Assembly (NCBI RefSeq): GCF_003344625.1
Contig: NZ_QPKJ02000010.1
Location: 77,513-141,512 of the forward strand
Reading direction: 5' to 3'
Length of the DNA: 64,000 nucleotides
From: Solirubrobacter deserti
Lineage (GTDB): Bacteria > Actinomycetota > Thermoleophilia > Solirubrobacterales > Solirubrobacteraceae
Program-made: the position numbers and the translations under genes
The notes under the pieces: generated by a model
Seen by the model: the letters and a program-made list of their open reading frames with translations, nothing else
Databases searched by the model: none
What the model was told of the DNA's origin: nothing
Shown here: piece by piece, positions 8,791-18,621 of the stretch
Numbering within the stretch: position 1 is the stretch's first letter
Layout: each line of letters opens with the position of its first letter

Positions 8791-9787
8791 GGTCAAGACG
8801 CGCCTGGCGCGCTGGGAGACGGTCACGGTCTTCCTGCTGCTGGTGGCGATCCTCTACGGCGCGACCACGTCGGGCGAGGACTTCCTGTCCGGCGGCAACC
8901 TGAACTCGATCCTCTCCGACATCTCGGAGATCGCGATCATCGCGCTCCCGCTGACCTTGATCATCGTCGCCGCGGAGATCGACCTGTCGGTCGCCTCGGT
9001 GCTCGGCCTCACCAGCGCCGTCATGGGCTACCTGTGGAACCACGGCTGGGCGATGGAGATGATCATCCCGGCGGTCCTGGTCATGGGCGCGCTCGCAGGC
9101 GCGCTCAATGGCGTGCTGGTCACACGCCTCGGGCTCCCGTCCCTCGCGGTCACCATCGGCACGCTCGCCATGTACCGCGGGCTCGCGTACGTGGTGCTCG
9201 GCGACCAGGCCGTCGCGGACTTCCCGCAGCAGTTCACCGACTGGGGCTTCGGCACGTTCGCCGGCACCCAGATCCCGAACCCGTTCGTGCTGTTCATCGT
9301 GCTCGCGATCGTCTTCGGGGTCGTGCTGCACATGACGGGGATCGGCCGTTCGATCTTCGCCATGGGCGCCAACGAGGAGGCCGCGCGCTTCAGCGGCATC
9401 CGCGTCAAGCGCATCAAGTTCTGGCTGTTCGTCGTCACGGGCGCGATGGCGTCGCTCGCCGGCGTCGTCTACGCCTTCCGATTCGCCTCCGCGCGCGCCG
9501 ACAACGGGGTCGGCCTCGAGCTGTCCGTCGTCGCCGTCGTGCTGCTCGGCGGCGTCTCGATCTTCGGCGGCAAGGGGCATCTGCTGGGCGTCATCTGCGC
9601 GATGTTGCTGCTGGGCACGCTGCGCAACGCGCTGACGCTCAACGACGTCTCCGCCGAAGTGCTCACGATCGTCACGGGCAGCCTGCTGCTGCTCTCAGTC
9701 CTCGGGCCGAGCGTCACCGCTCGCGTCCGTGAGGCGCTGCGAAGGGGACGCGGCGTCGACCCACCACCCACACCCACCACCACCTAG
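8783..9787 (+). CDS. rhaQ: Rhamnose ABC transporter, permease 2
   Basis: A second BPD_transp_2 permease of 334 aa, homologous to the first (AAEIDLSVASVLGLTSAVMG; LAGALNGVLVTRLGLPSLAV). GTG at 8783 is chosen because it is 9 nt behind AAGGAG and overlaps the previous stop by 8 bp; an upstream in-frame GTG at 8774 would add three residues. Two different permeases in a row are typical of the rhaSTPQ-type rhamnose importer. It ends with a Pro/Thr-rich tail. Confidence 0.87.
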   Translation: MSEVKTRLARWETVTVFLLLVAILYGATTSGEDFLSGGNLNSILSDISEIAIIALPLTLIIVAAEIDLSVASVLGLTSAVMGYLWNHGWAMEMIIPAVLVMGALAGALNGVLVTRLGLPSLAVTIGTLAMYRGLAYVVLGDQAVADFPQQFTDWGFGTFAGTQIPNPFVLFIVLAIVFGVVLHMTGIGRSIFAMGANEEAARFSGIRVKRIKFWLFVVTGAMASLAGVVYAFRFASARADNGVGLELSVVAVVLLGGVSIFGGKGHLLGVICAMLLLGTLRNALTLNDVSAEVLTIVTGSLLLLSVLGPSVTARVREALRRGRGVDPPPTPTTT

Positions 9788-9806
9788 CTCTGTGAGGAGA
9801 GAGAAG

Positions 9807-10886
9807 ATGGCCATTCGCAACAAGGCATTCGCGGCGCTCGCGCTGACGAGCCTGCTCGGGGTCGCGGCCTGCGGCTCCACCAAGGAAGACACGCAGAAGG
9901 AAGCCGCCGCGACGCCGGCGGCCACGGAGGAGGGCGGCGCCGCCGCCGGTGGCGGTGAGATCAAGGAGGGCCTGAAGATCGCCTTCCTGCCCAAGCAGAT
10001 CAACAACCCGTACTTCACGATCTCCGACAAGGGCGGCGAGGACGCGGTCAACGCCGTCAAGGGCGAGTACAAGCGCGTCGGCCCGTCGGACACGGCCGCC
10101 TCGTCGCAGGTGTCCTACATCAACACGCTCACGACGCAGAAGCAGGACGCGATCGTGATCAGCGCCAACGACGCCAACGCGGTCGTCCCGGCGCTGCAGA
10201 AGGCCAAGGCCGCCGGCATCAAGGTCGTCACCTACGACTCCGACACGGCGCCCGAGGGTCGTGATCTGTTCATCAACCAGGCCGCCGCCGAGGACCTCGG
10301 CCGCAGCCAGGTGCAGCTGCTGGCCAAGCAGATCGGCCCGGAGGGCGGCGAGATCGCGATCCTCTCGGCCACGCCGAACGCGACCAACCAGAACACCTGG
10401 ATCGAGTTCATGGAGGACGAGCTCAAGAAGCCCGAGTACTCCAAGTTCAAGCTCGTCAAGATCGCGTACGGCAACGACGACGACCAGAAGTCCTTCGAGG
10501 AGACGCAGGGCCTGCTGCAGGCCTATCCGGACCTGAAGGGCATCATCTCCCCGACGACGGTCGGCATCGCCGCCGCCGCGCGCTACCTGCAGGGCTCGGA
10601 CGCCAAGGGCAAGGTCAAGCTGACCGGCCTCGGCACCCCGAACCAGCTGCGCGACTTCGTCAAGGACGGGACGATCGAGGGCTTCGAGCTGTGGGATCCG
10701 GGCAAGCTCGGCTACCTCGCCGGTTACGCCGCGGCCGCCCTGGCGAGCGGGACCATCACGGGCGCCGAGGGTGAGAAGTTCACCGCCGGCGACCTGGGCG
10801 AGCGCGAGGTCGGCAAGAACGGCGAGGTCCTGCTCGGCCCGCCGACGGTCTTCGACGCCAACAACATCGACGACTTCGACTTCTAG
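9807..10886 (+). CDS. rhaS: Rhamnose ABC transporter, substrate-binding lipoprotein
   Basis: 359 aa from ATG behind GGAGAGAGAAG. The N-terminus is a lipoprotein signal with lipobox VAAC (Cys at about residue 22), so the protein is anchored outside the membrane. A low-complexity Ala/Glu/Gly linker leads to a periplasmic-binding-protein type 1 domain (IAFLPKQINNPYFT, VTYDSDTAPEGRDLFINQAA), the class that binds rhamnose, ribose or autoinducer-2. Last of the four transporter genes; the mutarotase gene follows after 26 nt. Confidence 0.88.
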   Translation: MAIRNKAFAALALTSLLGVAACGSTKEDTQKEAAATPAATEEGGAAAGGGEIKEGLKIAFLPKQINNPYFTISDKGGEDAVNAVKGEYKRVGPSDTAASSQVSYINTLTTQKQDAIVISANDANAVVPALQKAKAAGIKVVTYDSDTAPEGRDLFINQAAAEDLGRSQVQLLAKQIGPEGGEIAILSATPNATNQNTWIEFMEDELKKPEYSKFKLVKIAYGNDDDQKSFEETQGLLQAYPDLKGIISPTTVGIAAAARYLQGSDAKGKVKLTGLGTPNQLRDFVKDGTIEGFELWDPGKLGYLAGYAAAALASGTITGAEGEKFTAGDLGEREVGKNGEVLLGPPTVFDANNIDDFDF

Positions 10887-10912
10887 TCGATCGCGCAGGG
10901 CGCACTCGAATC

Positions 10913-11215
10913 ATGGAACGTGTCTGCTTTCAGGTGCGGGTGCGCCCTGACCGTCTCGACGAGTACCGCGCGCGTCACCGGAACGTGTGGCCGGAGATGC
11001 GCGCGGCGCTGAGCGAGACGGGTTGGACCAACTACTCGCTGTTCCTGCGGCCCGACGGGCTGCTGATCGGCTACCTCGAGACCGAGGATTTCGAGGCCGC
11101 CAAGCGGGCGATGGAGGAGACTGACGTGAACGCACGCTGGCAGACCGAGATGGCGCCGCTGTTCGACGAAGACCTGACGTTCGAGCGCCTCGAAGAGGTG
11201 TTCCACCTTGACTGA
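10913..11215 (+). CDS. rhaM: L-rhamnose mutarotase
   Basis: 100 aa, the normal size of the RhaM/YiiL family. It interconverts alpha and beta anomers of L-rhamnose so the isomerase gets the right one. The family pattern is clear: ERVCFQVRVRPDRLDEYRAR, HRNVWPEM, then a C-terminal NARWQTEMAPLF. His and Trp in HRNVWP and the late Trp are the conserved active-site region. The stop overlaps the TTG start of the kinase gene by 8 bp. Confidence 0.93.
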   Translation: MERVCFQVRVRPDRLDEYRARHRNVWPEMRAALSETGWTNYSLFLRPDGLLIGYLETEDFEAAKRAMEETDVNARWQTEMAPLFDEDLTFERLEEVFHLD

Positions 11216-12578
11216 AAAGCGGGGGGTCTCGGGGGGCGGCAGCCCCCCGGCGGTTTACGCCGCGATCGACCTGGGCGCCTCGAGCGGCCGCGTGGTCTGC
11301 GGCCACTTCGACGGCTCGCTCGTCGAGCTCGAGGACATCCACCGGTTCCCGAATCGCCCCGTCCGACTGCCGGACGGGCTGCGCTGGAACCTGCTGCACC
11401 TGTTCACCGAGGCGGTGTGCGCGCTGCGGGGCCGCCGCTTCGCCGGCGTCGGCATCGACACCTGGGGCGTCGACTACGCGCTGCTCGACGAGCGCGACCG
11501 CGTGCTCGGCCTGCCCTTCCACTACCGCGACGAGCGCACCGACGGCGCCCAGCGTGTGGAGGGTTACGAGATCACCGGCATCCAGCACATGCCGATCAAC
11601 ACCGTCTATCAGCTGCTCGCGGACGACCGAGTGAGCGCGGCTTCGCGGATCGCGCTCGTGCCGGACCTGCTCGCCTACTGGCTGAGCGGCGAGCTGGCCA
11701 ACGAGCGCACCAACGCCTCCACCACCGGTCTGCTGGACGCGCGCACGGGGGAGTGGGCACACCCGCTGATCGAGCGGCTCGGCCTGCCGGCGCGCCCGTT
11801 CGGCGCGCTCGTGGAGCCGGGCACGCTGCTCGGCCCCGCGCTCGACCATCACGACGTGGACGCGCCCGTGTACACGGTGGCCTCGCACGACACCGCGTCG
11901 GCGTACGTCGCCGCGCCTTTACGGGACGAGCACTCGGCGATCCTGAGCTCCGGCACCTGGTCGCTGCTCGGCCTCGAGCTCCCCGGTCCGGTGTTCAGCG
12001 ACGACGCGCTCACCAACGAGCGCGGCGTCGACGGCACCATCCGCCTGCTCAAGAACGTGATGGGTTTGTGGCTCGAGCAGGAGTGCGCGCGCGTGTGGGG
12101 AGCCGACTTCCCGTCGCTGCAGCGCGCCGCCCGCGAGGTCAAGACCGAGGTTCCGGTGTTCGACCCCGACGACGAGCGCTTCCTGCACGGCGGCGACATG
12201 CCGGCGCTGATCGCCGAGGTGATCGGCCGGGACGATCTCACCCGCGGCGAGCTCGTGCGCTCGATCTACGTGTCGCTCGCGTGCAAGTACAAGGTCGTGC
12301 TGGAGCGCCTGGAGGCCGCGTCCGGCCGCAGCGTCCGCACCATCCACGTGATCGGGGGCGGCGCCCGCAACGAGCTGCTGTGCCAGCTGACCGCCGACAT
12401 GACCGGGCGCGAGGTGCTCGCCGGCCCGGTGGAGGCGACCGCGCTCGGCAACGTGCTCGTGCAGGCCCGTGCCGCCGGCGAGCTCGGCTCGCTGGCCGAC
12501 ATGCGCGCCGTGTCCGCGGCCTCCTTCGTCCCCGCCCACTACGAGCCTTCCACGTCCAAGGAATCCCTCCATGCTTGA
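11208..12578 (+). CDS. rhaB: Rhamnulokinase
   Basis: 456 aa, FGGY carbohydrate-kinase fold. It phosphorylates L-rhamnulose at O1 using ATP. Motifs: [14 protein letters not shown] (N-terminal phosphate loop), [24 protein letters not shown], and [20 protein letters not shown] in the C-terminal ATPase half. Starts with TTG overlapping the mutarotase stop; ends overlapping the isomerase ATG by 8 bp, indicating translational coupling. A Gly/Pro-rich insert (residues 5-14) precedes the first strand. Confidence 0.93.
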   Translation: MTEKRGVSGGGSPPAVYAAIDLGASSGRVVCGHFDGSLVELEDIHRFPNRPVRLPDGLRWNLLHLFTEAVCALRGRRFAGVGIDTWGVDYALLDERDRVLGLPFHYRDERTDGAQRVEGYEITGIQHMPINTVYQLLADDRVSAASRIALVPDLLAYWLSGELANERTNASTTGLLDARTGEWAHPLIERLGLPARPFGALVEPGTLLGPALDHHDVDAPVYTVASHDTASAYVAAPLRDEHSAILSSGTWSLLGLELPGPVFSDDALTNERGVDGTIRLLKNVMGLWLEQECARVWGADFPSLQRAAREVKTEVPVFDPDDERFLHGGDMPALIAEVIGRDDLTRGELVRSIYVSLACKYKVVLERLEAASGRSVRTIHVIGGGARNELLCQLTADMTGREVLAGPVEATALGNVLVQARAAGELGSLADMRAVSAASFVPAHYEPSTSKESLHA

Positions 12579-13695
12579 TCTGTCCAAGCTCGTCATCGAG
12601 ACACCCTCCTGGGGCTACGCGGACTCGGGCACGCGCTTCGGCGTCTTCCCGCAGCCGGGTCGCCCGCGTGACACGTTCGAGAAGCTCGACGACGCCGCCG
12701 AGGTGCACCGCCTGACGGGCACGGCGCCGAAGGTCGCGCTGCACTTCCCATGGGACGCCGTGGACGACTACGACGAGCTGCGCGGCGCGATCGAGTCCCG
12801 CGGGCTGCAGGTCGGAGCGGTCAACCCGAACCTCTTCCAGGACCCCGACTACAAGCTCGGCTCGGTCACGCACCCGGACCCGGCCGTGCGCGAGAAGGCC
12901 GTCGCGCACATGCTCGAATGCGTGGACATCGCGACCGCGCTGGGCGCTTCGGCCCAGTCCCTGTGGCTCGCGGACGGCACGAACTACCCGGGCCAGGACG
13001 ACCTGCGCGAGCGGCGCCGGCGCATGCTCGACTGCCTCGGGCGCGTGTACGAGGCGATGCCGGCCGAGCAGGAGCTGCTGGTCGAGTACAAATTCTTCGA
13101 GCCCGCCTTCTACGCCACCGACCTGGCCGACTGGGGCTCCTCGCTGCTGACGTGCCTCAAGCTCGGCGAGCGCGCGAAGGTGCTGGTCGACCTCGGTCAC
13201 CACGCGCAGGGCACCAACATCGAGCAGATCGTCGCCTTCCTGGCCGATGAGGGCCGCCTGGGCGGCTTCCACTTCAACAACCGCAAGTACGCCGACGATG
13301 ACCTGATCGTCGGCTCGGTGAACCCCTTCGAGCTGTTCCTGATCTTCGTCGAGCTGACGGCCTCGGACGAGCTGCCGCGCCTGACGATCGACCAGTCGCA
13401 CAACGTGGAGGCGAAGGTCGAGGCGATGACGCTGAGCGTCGTCAACCTGCAGGAGGCCTACGCCAAAGCGCTGCTCGTCGACCGCGCGGCGCTGACCGAG
13501 TGCCAGCGCGCCGCCGACGTGCTCGGCGGCCACGAGGTCCTGCTCGACGCCTTCAACACCGACGTCCGTCCCGCGTGCGCCGAGGCGCGCGTCGCAGTGG
13601 GTGGCGCCGAGAACCCGATCCGCGCCCTCCGGGAGTCCGGCTACGCCGCCCGGATGGCCTCCGAACGTGAGACAGAGCAGGAGCTGACTCGATGA
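12571..13695 (+). CDS. rhaI: L-rhamnose isomerase, RhaI type
   Basis: 374 aa. Converts L-rhamnose to L-rhamnulose. It belongs to the TIM-barrel RhaI group found in pseudomonads and actinobacteria rather than E. coli RhaA. Likely metal ligands lie in VEYKFFEP (Glu), [11 protein letters not shown] (Asp/His) and [14 protein letters not shown] (His/Asp), with IDQSHN near the end of the barrel. ATG 12571 fits the coupled arrangement. Its TGA overlaps the next ATG (ATGA). Confidence 0.92.
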   Translation: MLDLSKLVIETPSWGYADSGTRFGVFPQPGRPRDTFEKLDDAAEVHRLTGTAPKVALHFPWDAVDDYDELRGAIESRGLQVGAVNPNLFQDPDYKLGSVTHPDPAVREKAVAHMLECVDIATALGASAQSLWLADGTNYPGQDDLRERRRRMLDCLGRVYEAMPAEQELLVEYKFFEPAFYATDLADWGSSLLTCLKLGERAKVLVDLGHHAQGTNIEQIVAFLADEGRLGGFHFNNRKYADDDLIVGSVNPFELFLIFVELTASDELPRLTIDQSHNVEAKVEAMTLSVVNLQEAYAKALLVDRAALTECQRAADVLGGHEVLLDAFNTDVRPACAEARVAVGGAENPIRALRESGYAARMASERETEQELTR

Positions 13696-15734
13696 GCACC
13701 GTCACCCCGATCATTGATTCTGTAGAGGACCTGTGGCCAGCCGACGGCGGCCCCGGCGATGCGCTCGGCGAGCTGGTGCTCGCGTCGCACCTGCTCGGCG
13801 CCAACCGGGCCGTGTCCAACTTCGGCGGCGGCAACACGTCCGCCAAGGGCACGACGGTCGACCACACCGGGCGCGAGATCAACGCCATGTGGGTCAAGGG
13901 CTCGGGCTCCGACCTCGCGACGATGGGGCCGGAGCACTTCACGGGCCTCAAGCTCGACGAGGTGCTGCCGTTGCTGGAGCGCGACGAGATGAGCGACGAG
14001 GACATGGTCGCCTACCTCGCGCAGTGCCAGCTGGACCCGAAGATGCCGCGCGCGTCGATCGAGACGCTGCTGCACGCGTTCGTCCCGGCGCCGCACGTGC
14101 ACCACACGCACCCGGACGGCATCAACGTGCTCGCGGGCACCGCGGACGGCGAGCGGCTGATCCACGAGTGCTTCGGCGACGAGGCGGCGTGGATCCCCTA
14201 TATCCGCCCGGGCTTCACGCTCTCCAAGCAGGTCGGGCTCGCCGTGCGGGAGAACCCGAACCTCAAGCTCGTCGTGCTGGCCAAGCACGGCCTGATCGTC
14301 TGGGGCGAGAGCGCCGAGGAGGCGTACCGCAAGACGATCGAGGTCATCAACCAGGCCGTCGCGTTCGTCAACGCCAAGACGGGCGACACGCCGCGCTTCG
14401 GCGGGCGCAAGCTCGAGCCGGCCGGGTCGCTGACCGAGTTGCTGCCCGCGATCCGCGGCGCGGTGTCCTCCGAGCGCGCGAAGGTGCTCACGGTCGACAC
14501 GTCCGAGCGCGTGATGGAGTTCGTCTGCTCCCAGCAGGCTGAGCGGCTGGTCAAGGTCGGCGCGCCGTGTCCCGACCACCTGGTGCACACCAAGCGCCTG
14601 CCGCTGTGGATCTCGCGCGAGAACGCCACGCCGGAGAAGATCGCCGAGCTGGCCGAGCAGTACCGGGCCGACTACCGCGCGTACTTCGAGTCCTTCGCGG
14701 GTGAGGGCGACGTGCCCGGCGACCCCGACCCGCGTGTGGTGCTCGTCGAGGGCATGGGCCTGGTCTCCACCGGCACCACGACCAAGCTCTCGAAGATCTC
14801 GCGTGACCTCTACCACCGCGCGATCGAGGTGATCGCGGGCGCCGAGGCGCTGGGTCAGTTCGTCTCGCTCGACGCCGGCGAGTCGTTCGCGATCGAGTAC
14901 TGGCCGCTCGAGCTCTACAAGCTCGCCCAGGCGCCGGCGCCGGGTGAGCTGCAGGGCAAGGTCGCGCTGGTGACGGGCGGCGCGGGCGGCATCGGCCGCG
15001 CGATCATCGACTCGCTGGCGTCGGCCGGCGCGTGCGTGGTCGCGTTCGACCTCGACGGCGAGGGCGCGACCGAGGCGGTCTCGGAGTACGGCGACCGCGG
15101 CCTGGCGGTCGCGGGCGACGTCACATCCGAGGAGGCGGTCGCGGGCGCGTTCCGCGCCGCGGTCGAGGCCTTCGGCGGCGTCGACATCGTCGTCTCCAAC
15201 GCGGGCATCGCGTCGTCGGCCGCGCTCGAGGAGACCACGCTGGCCGAGTGGAACCGCAACCACGCGATCCTCTCCACGGGCTACTTCCTCGTCTCGCGCG
15301 AGGCCTTCAAGGTGCTGCGCGCGCAGGACAACGGCGGCTCGGTCGTCTTCGTCGCCTCCAAGAACGCCGTCGTCGCGGGCAAGAACGCCGCGGCGTACTC
15401 CTCGGCTAAGGCCGCCGAGCTCCACCTCGCGCGGTGCTTGGCCGAGGAAGGCGGCTCCGCCGGCATCCGGGTCAACACGGTCAACCCGGACGCCGTCCTG
15501 CAGGGCTCGAAGATCTGGGGCTCGTCGTGGCGCGAGGAGCGCGCCGCGGCCTACAACCTGGACCCGGAGCAGCTCGACGAGCACTACCGCCAGCGCAACA
15601 CGCTCAAGGTCAGCATCTACCCGGGCGACATCGCCGAGGCGGTGCTGCACTTCGCGTCCGAGCGCCGCTCGGGCAAGAGCACGGGCAACATGCTCAACGT
15701 CGACGGGGGCGTGCCCGCGGCCTACGCCCGCTAG
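13692..15734 (+). CDS. rhaD: Bifunctional rhamnulose-1-phosphate aldolase / L-lactaldehyde dehydrogenase
   Basis: 680 aa, two fused enzymes. Residues about 1-400 are a class II aldolase (metal-binding [20 protein letters not shown]), splitting rhamnulose-1-phosphate into dihydroxyacetone phosphate and L-lactaldehyde. Residues about 418-680 are a short-chain dehydrogenase with the NAD motif TGGAGGIG, Ser of VFVASKNA and the YSSAK catalytic pair. In other bacteria this fusion (RhaEW/RhaD type) oxidises lactaldehyde to L-lactate, which fits the lutABC genes downstream. Last gene of the operon. Its TAG and the TAG of the convergent DeoR gene share the bases CTAG. Confidence 0.9.
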   Translation: MSTVTPIIDSVEDLWPADGGPGDALGELVLASHLLGANRAVSNFGGGNTSAKGTTVDHTGREINAMWVKGSGSDLATMGPEHFTGLKLDEVLPLLERDEMSDEDMVAYLAQCQLDPKMPRASIETLLHAFVPAPHVHHTHPDGINVLAGTADGERLIHECFGDEAAWIPYIRPGFTLSKQVGLAVRENPNLKLVVLAKHGLIVWGESAEEAYRKTIEVINQAVAFVNAKTGDTPRFGGRKLEPAGSLTELLPAIRGAVSSERAKVLTVDTSERVMEFVCSQQAERLVKVGAPCPDHLVHTKRLPLWISRENATPEKIAELAEQYRADYRAYFESFAGEGDVPGDPDPRVVLVEGMGLVSTGTTTKLSKISRDLYHRAIEVIAGAEALGQFVSLDAGESFAIEYWPLELYKLAQAPAPGELQGKVALVTGGAGGIGRAIIDSLASAGACVVAFDLDGEGATEAVSEYGDRGLAVAGDVTSEEAVAGAFRAAVEAFGGVDIVVSNAGIASSAALEETTLAEWNRNHAILSTGYFLVSREAFKVLRAQDNGGSVVFVASKNAVVAGKNAAAYSSAKAAELHLARCLAEEGGSAGIRVNTVNPDAVLQGSKIWGSSWREERAAAYNLDPEQLDEHYRQRNTLKVSIYPGDIAEAVLHFASERRSGKSTGNMLNVDGGVPAAYAR

Positions 15735-16528
15735 CCCACGACTTGGAGCTTGACGCCGGTCGCCCGCAGCGGTTCCAGCGCGGCGGCCGGCGCCCCGTAG
15801 GCGAGCACGCTCGAGACCTCGGTCACCCGGGCGATCGCGTTCTGCCCGCGGGCGCCGAGCTTCGAGTCGTCGAGCAGCAGCACGGATTCCTCGGATTGCG
15901 CGATCATGGCCCGCTTGACCTCCGCCTCCAGCTCGTCCGCGTCGGTCATCACGCCGTCGCGCGTCACGCCCTTGACCGACAGGAACATGCGGTCGGCGAA
16001 GTGCCCGAGCACCGTGTGCACGGCGTACGGGCCGACGTACGAGCGGGTGAGCTGCCGGAGCGTGCCGCCGATGCCGATCAGCTGCACGTTCGGCGTCTCG
16101 CTGTTGGCGATGACCTCGGCGACGGGTAGCGAGTTGGTGATGACCGTGACGCCCAGGCCCTCGTCGACGATCCGGCGCGCGACGAAGTACGCCGTCGAGC
16201 TGGAGTCGAGGAAGATCGTCTCGCGCGCGGAGAGCATCTGCACCGCTTCCTCGGCGAGGTTGGTCTTGGCTTCGGTCGCGACCTCGACGCGCTTGGCGAA
16301 CGAGTCCTCCTGCGCGGAGATCGAGGGCAGGACGGCACCGCCGTGCGTGCGCCGCGCGATGCCCTGGCGCTCGAGCTCCGCGAGGTCGCGGCGCGCCGTC
16401 ATCGGGGACACGCCGAAGCGGCTTTCGACCTCCGTCACGCTGATGGCCCCGATGTCGCGCAGCAGTTCCGCGATGGCGGACCGGCGCGCCATGGCCAGCA
16501 TCGGACGGTCTGAGCGGCTGCGGTTGAT
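15731..16528 (-). CDS. DeoR/GlpR-family transcriptional repressor, second copy
   Basis: 265 aa. DeoR winged helix (AISVTEVESRFGVSPMTARR, GIARRTHGGAVLPS) and DeoR_C sensor domain (IFLDSSSTAYFVARR, VITNSLPVAEV, YVGPYAVHTVLGHF). Paralogue of the DeoR protein at 5231-6055. It is divergent from lutABC with only 42 bp between, so it probably controls lactate oxidation and/or the rhamnose operon. Start: AAGGAG (16540-16535), 6 nt, then ATC at 16528. The first ATG (16501) is nine codons further in and lacks a ribosome binding site. The stretch between resembles the N-terminus of the other DeoR protein (Arg-rich, Asp, Pro), supporting translation from the ATC. Confidence 0.85.
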   Translation of the reverse strand: MNRSRSDRPMLAMARRSAIAELLRDIGAISVTEVESRFGVSPMTARRDLAELERQGIARRTHGGAVLPSISAQEDSFAKRVEVATEAKTNLAEEAVQMLSARETIFLDSSSTAYFVARRIVDEGLGVTVITNSLPVAEVIANSETPNVQLIGIGGTLRQLTRSYVGPYAVHTVLGHFADRMFLSVKGVTRDGVMTDADELEAEVKRAMIAQSEESVLLLDDSKLGARGQNAIARVTEVSSVLAYGAPAAALEPLRATGVKLQVVG

Positions 16529-16542
16529 CTCGGGCTCCTTTG

Positions 16543-16550
16543 TGTTCGTT
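16543..16550 (+). promoter_or_regulatory. Candidate DeoR operator half-site
   Basis: TGTTCGTT in the 42-bp gap between the second DeoR gene and lutA, followed by GTTGTTGCG. Both short motifs recur in the gap between the first DeoR gene and the rhamnose ABC operon (6130-6137 on the minus strand; 6195-6203). Confidence 0.4.
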
Positions 16551-16570
16551 GTTGCGCAGAGACGGTACCG

Positions 16571-17251
16571 ATGAAGGTCGCGCTTTTCATCACCTGCTTC
16601 AACGACACGCTGTTCCCCGGGGCCGGGAAGGCGGTCGTGCGGTTGCTGGAGCGCCTCGGCTGCCAGGTCGAATTCCCCTTCGAACAGACGTGCTGCGGCC
16701 AAATGCACGTCAACTCGGGCTACGCGCACGAGGCCGGCGGGCTGCACGAGCGATTTGTCCGCGTGTTCGACGAATTCGAGGCGGTCGTCTCGCCGTCGGC
16801 ATCCTGCGTCGCTCACGTGCGTGAGCGAATTCCGTCGATCGGGCCGCGCGTGTTCGAGTTGACCGAGTTCTTGATCGATGAGCTGGGCGTGGTCGACGTG
16901 GGCGCGTCGTTCCCGCACCGGGTGACGTTCCACCCGACGTGCCACTCGCTGCGGCTGCTGCACGTGGGGGACCGGCCGCTGCGGCTGCTGCGCGAGGTGC
17001 GCGGCATCGACCTCGTCGAGCTCGACGGTGCGCGGGAGTGCTGCGGCTTCGGCGGGACGTTCGCGGTCAAGAACGCGGACACGTCGATGGCGATGCTCTC
17101 CGACAAGGTCCGTCACGTCCTCGACACGCGCGCGGAGGTGTGCACTTCGGCGGATACTTCGTGCCTGATGCACATCGGAGGCGCGTTGTCGCGGGGCCGG
17201 ACCGGCGTCCGCACCATGCACATCGCCGAGATCCTGGCGGCGCAGGAATGA
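16571..17251 (+). CDS. lutA: Lactate utilisation protein A, (Fe-S)-binding subunit
   Basis: 226 aa. Contains two cysteine-rich CCG domains (FEQTCCGQMHVNSGY with HPTCHSLR; ECCGFGGTFAVKN), the heterodisulfide-reductase-type cluster-binding motif. With LutB and LutC it forms the iron-sulfur L-lactate oxidation complex known from Bacillus. Here it would take L-lactate made from lactaldehyde to pyruvate. First gene of the lutABC operon; the stop overlaps lutB (ATGA). Confidence 0.9.
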   Translation: MKVALFITCFNDTLFPGAGKAVVRLLERLGCQVEFPFEQTCCGQMHVNSGYAHEAGGLHERFVRVFDEFEAVVSPSASCVAHVRERIPSIGPRVFELTEFLIDELGVVDVGASFPHRVTFHPTCHSLRLLHVGDRPLRLLREVRGIDLVELDGARECCGFGGTFAVKNADTSMAMLSDKVRHVLDTRAEVCTSADTSCLMHIGGALSRGRTGVRTMHIAEILAAQE

Positions 17252-18621
17252 GTTTTCAGAGCGCCGCGAAGGTGACGTTGCGCGACGCCCAGCTGCGGCG
17301 CAACGTGGGCAAGGCGACCGGGTTGATCCGGGCCAAGCGCGAGCGGGCGGTGGCCGAGCTACCCGACTGGGAGGCGCTGCGCGACGCCGGCGAGGCGATC
17401 AAGGCGCGCACGATGGCGACGCTGCCCGAGCAGCTGGAGCGGCTCGAGGCGGCCGTGACCGCCGCGGGCGGCACCGTGCACTGGGCGCGCGACGGGGCTG
17501 AGGCGAACGCGATCGTCGCCTCGATCGCCAAGCAGCACGGCGCCGACGAGGTCATAAAGGTCAAGTCGCTGGCGACGGACGAGATCGGCATGAACGAGGC
17601 GCTGGAGGCCGAGGGCATCCACGCGCTGGAGACCGACCTGGCCGAGCTGATCGTCCAGCTCGATCCCGAGGACAAGCAGTCGCACATCCTCGTGCCCGCG
17701 ATCCACCGCAACCGGGCCGAGATCCGCGCGCTGTTCGAGCGCACCATCGCTCAGGGACAGACGCTGGGCTACGAGGCGAGCGCGATCGCCGAGGCCGCGC
17801 GGCTGCACCTGCGGCACAAGTTCCTGACCGTGCCGGTGGCGGTGTCGGGCGCGAACTTCGCGGTCGCCGAGACGGGCACGGTCGGCGTGGTCGAGTCCGA
17901 GGGCAACGGGCGCATGTGCCTGACGCTGCCCCGCGTCCTGGTCACGCTGATGGGCATCGAGAAGGTGCTGCCGGCGTGGCAGGACCTCGAGGTCTTCCTG
18001 CAGCTGCTGCCGCGGTCCTCGACCGCCGAGCGCATGAACCCGTACACGTCGCTGTGGACGGGCGTGCGGGAGGGCGACGGGCCGCAGGAGTTCCACCTCG
18101 TGCTGCTGGACGGTGGGCGCTCGCAGGTGCTCGCGGACGAGGTCGGGCGCGCCGCGCTGCACTGCATCCGCTGCTCGGCCTGCCTGAACGTGTGCCCGGT
18201 CTACGAGCGCGTCGGCGGTCAGGCCTACGAGTCCGTCTATCCCGGCCCGATCGGCGCGATCCTGACGCCGCAGCTACGCGGGCTGGGGGAGGCGCCGTCG
18301 CTGCCGTGGGCGTCCTCGCTGTGCGGTGCGTGCTACGAGGTGTGCCCGGTCAAGATCGACATCCCGTCGATCCTGATCCACCTGCGCGGGCGCGTCGTGC
18401 GCGAGGAGAAGTCCTCGCTGACGCCGGAGGCGCTGGCGATGAAGGGCATGGCCGCCGCGTTCGCGACGCGCCGGCGCTACGAGGCGGCGCAGCGGCTCGC
18501 GCGGCTGGGCCGCGGGCCGCTCGCGAAGGCGGCGCTACCGGGGTGGACCGCGATGCGCGACCTGCCGGAGCCGCCCAAGGAGACGTTCCGCGACTGGTGG
18601 AGGCGTGAGCGCGAAAGCTGA
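17248..18621 (+). CDS. lutB: Lactate utilisation protein B, iron-sulfur oxidoreductase
   Basis: 457 aa. N-terminal LUD domain (from about residue 70, including IAETGTVGVVESEGNGRM-type loop) and a C-terminal dicluster ferredoxin-like segment: CIRCSACLNVCPVYERVGG and CGACYEVCPVKIDIP, each able to hold a [4Fe-4S] cluster. Family length is about 470. ATG 17248 overlaps the lutA stop; the lutC start lies inside its last codons. Confidence 0.92.
   Translation: MSFQSAAKVTLRDAQLRRNVGKATGLIRAKRERAVAELPDWEALRDAGEAIKARTMATLPEQLERLEAAVTAAGGTVHWARDGAEANAIVASIAKQHGADEVIKVKSLATDEIGMNEALEAEGIHALETDLAELIVQLDPEDKQSHILVPAIHRNRAEIRALFERTIAQGQTLGYEASAIAEAARLHLRHKFLTVPVAVSGANFAVAETGTVGVVESEGNGRMCLTLPRVLVTLMGIEKVLPAWQDLEVFLQLLPRSSTAERMNPYTSLWTGVREGDGPQEFHLVLLDGGRSQVLADEVGRAALHCIRCSACLNVCPVYERVGGQAYESVYPGPIGAILTPQLRGLGEAPSLPWASSLCGACYEVCPVKIDIPSILIHLRGRVVREEKSSLTPEALAMKGMAAAFATRRRYEAAQRLARLGRGPLAKAALPGWTAMRDLPEPPKETFRDWWRRERES

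Noticed and set aside
13641..15650. Long minus-strand frame opposite the aldolase/dehydrogenase
   Set aside because: Same stop-free antisense effect; low-complexity His/Arg/Leu/Asp composition.
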